Shown here: piece by piece, positions 57,242-64,000 of the stretch
Layout: each line of letters starts with the position of its first letter
Numbering within the stretch: position 1 is the first letter of the stretch
From: Fremontodendron californicum
Lineage: Eukaryota > Streptophyta > Magnoliopsida > Malvales > Malvaceae
Assembly: GCA_030761205.1 (NCBI GenBank)
Contig: JAULJL010000005.1
Location: 11,929,501 to 11,993,500, forward strand
Direction: 5' to 3'
DNA: 64,000 nt
Notes under the pieces: model-generated
The model's database searches: none
What the model saw: the letters and a program-made list of their open reading frames with translations, nothing else
What the model was told of the DNA's origin: nothing
Translations under genes and position numbers: made by a program

Positions 57242-57778
57242 ATGGATGATATTCTCAAAAGATTGCAGAAACGATTCCCTCCTTTTCCTCGAAATATTTT
57301 ACTGAAGCTTTACCAAGTTCGATTTGAAAGATTAAGAATGCTTATGCACAAAGGGATTCCTGAAGACATACGTTGGATAATTGAAGCCAAGGTACGTGAA
57401 GATGAATATCTTCCTGTTTTGCATTTACCAAGTACAGGTAGAAGCACTTTTGCAAAGAAGCGACGAGCAAAGCGCATGAGTTCAAATTGCCACAAATGTG
57501 CACGATGGACGTGTAACGGTAAATGTCGTTCTATTGGGATTCCGTCCTCTAATCGAGATGATAAAATTGAATTCATTAAGGATGGACTGAGTAAGGAGAA
57601 TTTGGGTAATATCCAACTTTCTCTTGAGACGCATCCTAGTGGAGACGTACAAAGAGAAATTCTTGATTTATGGCCGCAATTCCAAAGGGAATGGCAACAT
57701 CTTGGGAATCTGATGTTAAAAGACCCTGTTTGCCAGCTTGTAAGAAAACTGGATGGGAAGCATATCCTCGACTCATAG
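57242..57778 (+). CDS. unrecognised 178-aa protein in the env position of the Athila element
   Basis: Starts MDDILKRLQKRFPPFPRN. The N-terminal 60 residues are basic and helical-looking, followed by a basic cluster (FAKKRRAKRMSSN) that could be a nuclear localisation signal. A cysteine motif, CHKCARWTCNGKC (C-x2-C-x4-C-x3-C), could bind zinc. The rest is a soluble Asp/Glu/Leu-rich half ending at LDGKHILDS. No signal peptide or membrane segment is seen, so it is not a typical env. It lies between integrase and the LOG gene. Nothing in it is familiar to me as gag or pol. It may be another captured host sequence or an element-specific protein. Length and lack of stops in a young element suggest it is or recently was translated. 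Confidence 0.6.
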   Translation: MDDILKRLQKRFPPFPRNILLKLYQVRFERLRMLMHKGIPEDIRWIIEAKVREDEYLPVLHLPSTGRSTFAKKRRAKRMSSNCHKCARWTCNGKCRSIGIPSSNRDDKIEFIKDGLSKENLGNIQLSLETHPSGDVQREILDLWPQFQREWQHLGNLMLKDPVCQLVRKLDGKHILDS

Positions 57779-58103
57779 AAGGCGTTTAAGCCGTTTCTGG
57801 ACGTAAAACCAGAGGAAGATGTGAGCCACAATCACAACTACAATAAATGACTTCTCAGCTTTTGGTTTGATTTGCAATAATTTCATTTCGGTTTAATTTA
57901 CGTCTTGTTCGATTTGTGTAATTATTCTCGTATTTTTTGCATTGGACTTTTACGGTTGATTTTTCTTCTCTTTTTGATTTTCATCCTGAAATCACGCAAA
58001 AATCTTTTGTTAGGTTAACATTTTCTTCTGACAGGTCAAATACACTTTCGGCGACATTATTACTCTTGTCTGATTCACTACTCAGTCCTCTATATATTAC
58101 ACC
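57779..58103 (+). other. spacer between the 178-aa frame and LOG
   Basis: Untranslated, T-rich, no repeats. Contains CTATATATTACACC (58090-58103), a TATA-like word 55 bases before the preferred LOG start, which might be a piece of captured promoter. Confidence 0.5.
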
Positions 58104-58110
58104 ATGTACC

Positions 58111-58123
58111 CATTCTCTTTCAG
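58111..58123 (+). promoter_or_regulatory. candidate 3' splice site before LOG
   Basis: CATTCTCTTTCAG, a pyrimidine tract and CAG 22 bases before the ATG at 58146. Spliced use would delete the upstream in-frame ATG at 58104 and make 58146 the first start codon. Prediction only. Confidence 0.45.
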
Positions 58124-58145
58124 GCACTCGAAAAAGAAAAAAAAA

Positions 58146-58793
58146 ATGGAAAGTACTTCGTCCCAACGCATTAAAAAAATTTGTGTCTTTGGAGGTGCTT
58201 ATCCAGGGAAAAATAACATATTCGCTGATGAAGCCATAAGAGTTGGAGTAATACTTGCCCAACAAAAGATCCACTTGATTTATGGAGGCGGTAGTACGGG
58301 TTTAATGGGAGCAGTCGCTACAGCAGCACACGCCGGAGGAAGTCAAGTTCTAGGAATCGTGCCAAAACTATTCACAGATTTTTGTGGACCTACCGTGGGT
58401 AAGGAAATACAAGTCTGGAGTATCCCTGAACGGATGACAATCATGTACCATTCTGCCGATGCATTCATTGCTTTACCAGGAGGTCTGGGTACATTGGAAG
58501 AAATAGCTTGCGTGGCTTCTTGGTCATCTTTGGTCACAAATAAGAAACCCATTGGTTTGCTTAATATTAATGGTTATTTTAGTAATTTGCTTTCATATTT
58601 AGATAATGCTGTGGATAATGGATTCATGTTTTCAGAGGCAAGGAGAACCATAATTTCTGCTACAACCATTGAAGATTTACTCAAAAAGCTCCAAGCTTAT
58701 GAGTATTTATCTGCTACGGTTGTTTCGCAAACGCTCGAAAAAAGAAAAAGAGATATGGACGAGCAAGGAGTGGATTGCACTTTGTCTTTGTGA
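58146..58793 (+). CDS. LOG-type cytokinin riboside 5'-monophosphate phosphoribohydrolase, captured and intronless
   Basis: 215 residues from the ATG at 58146; a start at 58104 would add 14 residues rich in Lys with no family match. The enzyme family releases the active free-base cytokinin from its riboside monophosphate in one step. Motifs: KKICVFGGAYPG at residues 10-21 (usually VFCGSS.G), YGGGSTGLMG at 46-55, IPERMTIMYHSADAFIALPG at 93-112 with the conserved Arg96 but Met in place of the usual Lys, and PGGLGTLEE at 111-119, the family signature with catalytic Glu119. KPIGLLNINGYFSNLLSYLD follows. Length matches plant LOGs. Plant LOG genes normally have several introns; none is present. The frame is intact although it has drifted from canonical plant LOGs. 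It sits inside a retrotransposon, so it was captured, most simply from mRNA. Activity is not shown. Confidence 0.9.
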   Translation: MESTSSQRIKKICVFGGAYPGKNNIFADEAIRVGVILAQQKIHLIYGGGSTGLMGAVATAAHAGGSQVLGIVPKLFTDFCGPTVGKEIQVWSIPERMTIMYHSADAFIALPGGLGTLEEIACVASWSSLVTNKKPIGLLNINGYFSNLLSYLDNAVDNGFMFSEARRTIISATTIEDLLKKLQAYEYLSATVVSQTLEKRKRDMDEQGVDCTLSL

Positions 58794-60745
58794 CATTATC
58801 TAACATTTTGTTTGTTGTGTCTCAGTTATAATAAGTGGTTAGCAACCTCTGCAGGTAATATCTCCTAAATTCTACCTTTAGTAGGGGGTAAGGGACATAT
58901 TTCGCTAATTTTAAAAAAAAAGTTTGTTGTGTTTTAAGCAATTTAGAAGTATTCATTCTGAACAAGGTCTGAGTAAGGGAGACTTGAGACATACCTTGTC
59001 AGTTTGATTTTAATCTTTTTATGTTTACTTGTTAATTTTTGTTTAGTATTTTAGGATTAATTAGGTTGCATGAGTTTGTTTTGTTTTGAGTCTTAGTTAT
59101 TCCTATTCTTATGTTATTAGTTCTTTTCTCTTACACATGATTCTTTCATTTGGGTTAATAGACTTACATTGAGGACAATGTAAGAATTAAGTGTGTGGGG
59201 AACGATTTAGGATTTCTTTTATTTTTGTCTACTATTTTTTTTATGAGTCTTTATTATTATTATTATTATTTTAATGTGTTCTAGTTCCTTTTTAATACAA
59301 TGATGAGATATGAATTGCATAAGTCTAAAACAGATTTATTAGTGAGAAGATTTTCATGAGAATTGAGCTTGATGTCAACCTTTTTATGAGCCAATGTTAA
59401 TATGATATGTTGATTGAGAAAGAAGCATGTTTAGACTTAATCTGACTTGTATAATCATCCTTGTGAGTTTTTGAGCCTATAATGATTGATGCATTATACA
59501 AATCAATCTAATTTCTTTCTTGAGTGCTCTTATGATTACATGATTCTCTAGAACTTGCTTTAAACCGTTTGAGACTATATTGATACATGTGACAACATGA
59601 ATATGATAGAGGCATTAGGATTATAACCAGAGCCAAACAGCCATCCATTATTAATGTTCTAAGAGAACATCCCCACTAGTGAGCCAATTTGAGCCTACAT
59701 TAAATATGCTATTTTATTGGTAACCAGAACTTACACCTAGCCTAAATATACTTATATCCTTACCCTTGTTCTAAAGATGAATTATATATTTTGAGACATA
59801 TTGCAAAAACAAGGGATACTTTTTGAAAATTTGGGTTAGAAACAAAAGATAAGTGTGGGGGAAGAAAAGAAAAGAAAAAGTCAAGAGAAAAAGAAAGGGA
59901 TCATTGTTAAATACATTCCCATATTCAAAAAAAAAAAAAAAAACAAAAAAATCTTCTCTTGAACTTCTAGTTAAAGTAAAGAAAAAGATGTTACAAAGTT
60001 GGTTAGAATGAAGCAAAGGCTCAACATGAATATTTAGCCTATGTTATTATGTGCTTTATAAGAGTTTTGAGAAGTTTTATTCGTATGATCTTATTATGTC
60101 TCTAAACTCTATGAACTCTTTGGAACCTTTGTGATATCTTTATCCTTTTGTTCTTTAACCACATTATAACCCTTTGGCCCCATTACAACCTTGAATAAAG
60201 ACCTCTTGATTTATGAAGTTGTATGATCTAAATAGTGGAGAATAGGTGGACAAGCAAGCATATGGTAGAACTGTTTTCATGAGATTGATTGAGTGTAAAC
60301 ACTTTACCACTACTTTAAAGAGTGAAAATCATGAGAGTATAGTGAGAAGTTGAGATTAAGTTGAATATGCACTATTTTGATTGAAATATGTTATGTTAAT
60401 ATTGGCTTAACTCATTTATTTACATTCAAGCATGAACTTTTGTGAAATTCTTTGAGCTATTGATTAGTTTATAAGACTTGTTCAAAGATTGTCTCTAATT
60501 TATATTGAAAGGATTAGGAGTAAATATTTTTAGTGTATGTAGTTTACTTATATTTTAGTTTTTCAATGTTTGTGGGTATCGTTCTAGCAAACCCTCACGA
60601 GACTAAACTCGTCCACTAGGGACACCTAGGGGTTTAAAGGCTTGTGTCACATGCTAAGTGCCACCGTGATTTCCTACGAAAATGGATTAGATTAGATTTT
60701 CTTATTTTATTTTTATTGAGTCGTTGCTAGGGACTAGCAACAATC
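58794..60745 (+). other. 3' untranslated region of the Athila-LOG element
   Basis: About 2 kb without coding frames. It contains the Athila-type words ATTGAGGACAATGTAAGAATTAAGTGTGTGGGG (near 59172-59201, in two parts) and AAGTGTGGGGGAAG (59850), decayed-looking internal polypurine tracts. An A15-17 run is at about 59928-59943. Confidence 0.7.
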
Positions 60746-60759
60746 TAAGTGTAGGGGTG
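60746..60759 (+). other. polypurine tract of the Athila-LOG element
   Basis: TAAGTGTAGGGGTG lies directly before the 3' LTR start, the usual Athila sequence and place for the plus-strand primer. Confidence 0.75.
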
Positions 60760-62253
60760 TGATAACTCGTATAATTATATAGTTTTTAGTTATGTTTTAT
60801 TATTGTTTTGTGTCAAATACGAGTTATTATTGTTTAGTCTAATTGTGTTTATGATATTTTATATTTTTATGTAATTTGGTGTTTTTCATAAGTTTCTTTG
60901 AGTGATTTCAGATTACTAGGTTAAATCAAGAATTAAGGGCAAATCCAATTCAGTTCCAGTTCCGATACCTTTTGCCATATCAGCTATATCTGGAGTTTCA
61001 CCGAAGCATTAAGGCTGAAATTTTGACAGTGCAAAGTTAAGAGGCATATCTATCTTTTTCATGTTTTACACTTCTTGAAACGGAGTCGTTTTCCCTACAG
61101 AAATCAACCATCAAGTTGGCTGATGTGCAATGACGTCTGTTCTGCACCGTTGTGGTATTTTGACCATATCTTCCGATCCACATGAGCAAATGATCTGATT
61201 CCAACGGCTATGGATCCGTAACTGATAGGGGTATATTTTGATCAGATCGAGCCTCCAACATTGACAAAATCGACCATCAAGCTGGCTGATCAGAATTGTC
61301 ATACAATATGACGAAAATTGTTAGAAAAATGCACCCACCTATTATACCTACCTTTGAAATTTATAAAGCTTGTCTCTTGTCATTTAGCTCTCCAAAATGT
61401 GTATAAATAGAGGGCCTTGGATGATTGTAAGAGTATTAATATACATTGGTAGGATATTAGCCATTGTAATAAAATTCTCTAAGTTTTCTTCTTCTTTCTT
61501 TTCTCTAGTTTTCTTTTTTTTTTATTTACTTATGCTTCTTACATTTCTTTTCATTTTATTCATATCTAGTATGTGTTGCTAATCATATTGTTGAGGTGAT
61601 GAGGTGAAGCTTTTGGTAAATGCTAAGGTTAGTCTCTTAAACATGAGCTAAAATGAATCATCATTTATAAACACTAGTATAGATAATATTTTCTTTTGGT
61701 TTAAAATCATACTTACAAAGTAGGAATCTTGATTCATTATTGACAAGGAAAATGGCACAGTAAATGCTTGGTTTCATAACCTTGATTTGTTGTAGACATA
61801 TACCTTGGCATAAGGATTGCTTGGACTCTTTTTATGAGTTTTGAGGACACCAAATGAACATAATATCATATGCTATGGACGTTGGACAATTTGGACTGAA
61901 TTGCTAAACCTTCCGATTGGAACCTCCCTTATGTGTGGATTTCAATTGTGTAATAAAACAAGATTAATCTTAGCATAACACCAAGAGTGGATTCTCTAAC
62001 CTCAACATCTTTTCTTATTGTTTTTTATATCTTGTTTAATTTCTTTTATATTTTGTTTATTTTTTCTCTAATATCTTGTTTATCTTATTTTGTTGTTGAT
62101 TCCCTAATATCTTGTTTACTTTCTTTGTCTTATATATTTATAAACTTATACTTACTAATACGCTTCCCTGTGGTTCGACCTCAGACACCCGAGAATTTAT
62201 TACTTGAACATAACCTGCACTTGGGTTTACAACTCTTAATTGAGTCTCCATCA
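60760..62253 (+). repeat. 3' LTR of the Athila-LOG element
   Basis: 1494 bases, TGATAACTCG...TCTCCATCA. It matches the 5' LTR apart from roughly 17 substitutions, small poly-T length changes and a 14-base deletion near 61237. TATA box at 61402-61409. Confidence 0.95.
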
Positions 62254-63169
62254 AGGGGTTGATTTCATTTTTTCGTAGGTTTTTTGGCTTAATTCAGTAG
62301 GTAATTTAGCGAATAAAAAGGTTTTGAAAGAAAGAAAAAAGGATTTCAATAAAGAGCTTAAAGGTAGTCATCTCTACCATGCTCTAGCATAGCTTTCTTC
62401 TTGTTTTCCATGGTGTTTTTTTTATTTTCTATCTTGTTTTCCTACTACATTTTTCATAGAAATAAAGTTTTTTAATGTTTACTTAAGTTTTCATCTCTTC
62501 TTCTTCATCAAAATGGTGGAAAACAAATTTTTTTTTACATGGTTTTATGCTTGGCCGAATATGGCATGTTTGCTTGCCTTGGTTTTCTTTTTCTTTCTTA
62601 CTTGCATGTTGTTGTGAAAAATGATTTTTAGAAGGTTTTTTAGAGTATTTTATATTCTGAATTTTTACAAAAAGATAAAGCAAAAAGGTTGAAATGGCTA
62701 CATGATCTTGGCAAGACCAAGTGACCATGGTTAGGGGAGAGGCTATGCCCATTTTTACCTACCATGAAGCTCACCTTAATTTTTTTTTTTTGTTTAACAT
62801 TGTTTATTTTTTGTTTTTTTTTAGATGGAAAGGCTTGATGATCTTGGCAAGACCAAGTGATTATGGTTAGGTGAGAGGCTATGCCTATTTGATACCAACC
62901 ATCGAGCTTAACTTTCCTTGTTTTAGTTACTAGTTTTGCTTGTTATTTTCTTTGCATGGCTATGTTTAATTTTTTTATATGTTCTTTACATTATTTTCTA
63001 TGCTATATTTGTTTTTATATGTCATTTCCATGCTTGATATTGTGTCCTTGAAGATTCGGCCATTGTGTCATATGCTCATATTGTGCATTTTTTTTATGTA
63101 TCATGTCTTATATTATAAAAATATGTTTGCATTTTTCATATATTATCATATGGTCATTCGGCTAATCCA

Positions 63170-63540
63170 TGTTAGCATGCCTTTCATGTGCATTTTCATC
63201 TTACTTCCTGCCTTGTTTGCATCTCCATGCCATGAGTTAGCATATCTTGATATTTAGTATGCCTTGCATGTGCATTTTCATTTTGCTTCTTGAATTGTTT
63301 GCATCTCCGTGTCATGAGCTTGTACATTTTGATTTTAGTATGCCATATGCTTGTGAAAATGCTATGATAAAATGCAATCATTTGGGGTATATGACCATTC
63401 GGCTATTCCATTTAGTAAGCCTTACATGTGTTTGTTTTCATCTTGCTTCTTGACTTGTTTGCATCTCCATGCCATGAGCTTGTGCATTTTGATTTTAGTA
63501 TGTCATATGCATTAGAGTCTCATGTGGCCATTCAGCCTCT
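63170..63540 (+). repeat. tandem degenerate repeat in the right LTR of element B
   Basis: Repeats of the block (T/A)TGTGCATTTTCAT.TTGCTTC, TTGTTTGCATCTCC.TG.CATGAG, TTTTGATTTTAGTATGCC, with three or so copies. This replaces the GCCATGTCAT array found at this place in the other LTRs. A GCCATTCGGCT word recurs beside it. Confidence 0.6.
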
Positions 63541-63639
63541 TCATGCATTCCTTGCCTTGTCATGCATTTGGATTTTGTTTAGGTAACATGCTTTGCATTA
63601 TCATATCTTGAAATTGTGCATTAGTTGCTGTTTGTTCCA

Positions 63640-63930
63640 GCATGAGCATTAGTTTCATTGGTCATTGTATGTTCATAGTATTGCTATGCATGTTTATTAC
63701 ATTGTAGGTCTAGGCCATATTGGTATTGCCATGCATATTGGGTCTTAAATCATATTGGTATTGCCATGCATTGCTATGCTACTTAGGTCTTAGGTTACAT
63801 TAGCATTTTCATGCATATTCATAACATGTTAGGTCTAAGTCATATATGCATTATCAAGCATTGCATGCATATTAAGTTAGGATAGCATTTATTGCCATGC
63901 AAACTCATACTAGGCATTTAAGTTATCTTG
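63640..63930 (+). repeat. GCCATGCATATTRGGTCTTA minisatellite at the window end
   Basis: Units of roughly 55-65 bases with TATTGGTATTGCCATGCAT and AGGTCTTAGGTCAT words run to about 63930 and probably beyond the window. Confidence 0.65.
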
Positions 63931-64000
63931 AATTGTCATGCATTTCCTTTACCATTTAGGCTTTAGACCATGCATTTCATACATTTCATTTGCTGTATGT

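Larger units (their letters stand above)
52366..62253 (+). mobile_element. Athila-lineage retrotransposon carrying a LOG gene, complete ends
   Basis: 9888 bases, flanked by AGGGG at 52361-52365 and 62254-62258. LTR 1 is 52366-53875, LTR 2 is 60760-62253. A tRNA-Asp primer site follows LTR 1, and a polypurine tract precedes LTR 2. Between are gag-protease, an integrase remnant, an unrecognised 178-aa frame and an intronless LOG homologue. The primer site and the gag start (MRDYLQPTR, then FRFKPGMIALLP and FHGLESE) are characteristic of the Athila lineage of Ty3/gypsy. By eye the LTRs differ at about 17 of 1490 aligned bases plus a 14-base gap. The element lacks reverse transcriptase and must have been mobilised in trans. 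Confidence 0.92.
50486..64000 (+). mobile_element. Tat/Ogre-like LTR (right LTR of element B), split and running off the window
   Basis: Starts TGTAGCACCTAATTTTGTTC. It has AAAAAGTCAAC microrepeats (50622-50690), about 160-bp subrepeats (51150-51560) and then the CCAATGGCCAAG...GATGACATTTTTAT block. It is interrupted by the Athila element (52366-62253) and resumes at 62259 with the CTTAAAGGTAGTCATCTC leader block. From about 63000 it has its own repeats in place of the GCCATGTCAT array. It differs from the left LTR at 32753 by roughly a quarter of positions in the first 250 bases, far more than the two LTRs of one insertion normally do. Confidence 0.7.

Noticed and set aside
57310..57831. 173-aa minus-strand frame
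   Set aside because: Lies opposite the 178-aa plus-strand ORF, lacks a plausible promoter or homology, and the plus frame fits the element's sense direction.
1..64000. tRNA, rRNA or snRNA genes
   Set aside because: None seen; the only tRNA-related words are primer-binding sites of retrotransposons.

Overview
This is a transposon-dense stretch of a flowering-plant nuclear genome, probably a dicot. The signs are AT-rich DNA, nested LTR retrotransposons of several plant lineages, an L1-type LINE, CACTA and hAT-like non-autonomous DNA transposons, and two small two-exon genes related to the plant 23 kDa jasmonate-induced protein (JIP) family. I cannot name the species from sequence alone.

Layout. 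1-7943 is the 3' end of a Tat/Ogre-like Ty3/gypsy element (element A): 3' UTR tandem repeats followed by a roughly 5.1 kb LTR. 8161-9407 (minus) is a two-exon JIP-like gene with a signal peptide. 9408-17030 holds a decayed LTR and a broken L1 LINE (minus) with an LTR inserted in it. 17031-29700 is host DNA with an old local duplication, split by MITEs, a CACTA element carrying a metacaspase exon fragment, and a 5'-truncated Tat/Ogre LTR. 30064-30617 (plus) is a second JIP-like gene without a signal peptide. 32753 to the window end is a second Tat/Ogre-like structure (element B): LTR, primer-binding site, a 5' leader with about 90-bp repeats, a gag pseudogene, 3' UTR minisatellite, and a second LTR running off the window.

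Element B carries two later insertions. Its left LTR holds a small Ty3/gypsy derivative (36684-41916) with three LTR copies, the third inverted, all inside one CATCC target duplication. One of those LTRs is in turn split by a solo LTR (38905-40986, GTTAT duplication). Its right LTR holds a complete 9.9 kb Athila-lineage element (52366-62253, AGGGG duplication).

The Athila element is the main discovery. It keeps gag-protease, has lost reverse transcriptase and the integrase core, and carries two extra open frames between the integrase remnant and the 3' LTR: an unrecognised Cys-containing 178-aa protein (57242-57778) and an intact, intronless LONELY GUY (LOG) cytokinin riboside 5'-monophosphate phosphoribohydrolase homologue (58146-58793). 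Splice-acceptor-like sequences lie just before both frames and a splice-donor-like CAG/GTAATC lies before gag. This is the layout expected if both proteins are made from spliced subgenomic RNAs, as in env-like retroelements. The two LTRs differ at only about 1%, so the insertion is recent. All copy counts, identities and boundaries here were judged by eye.
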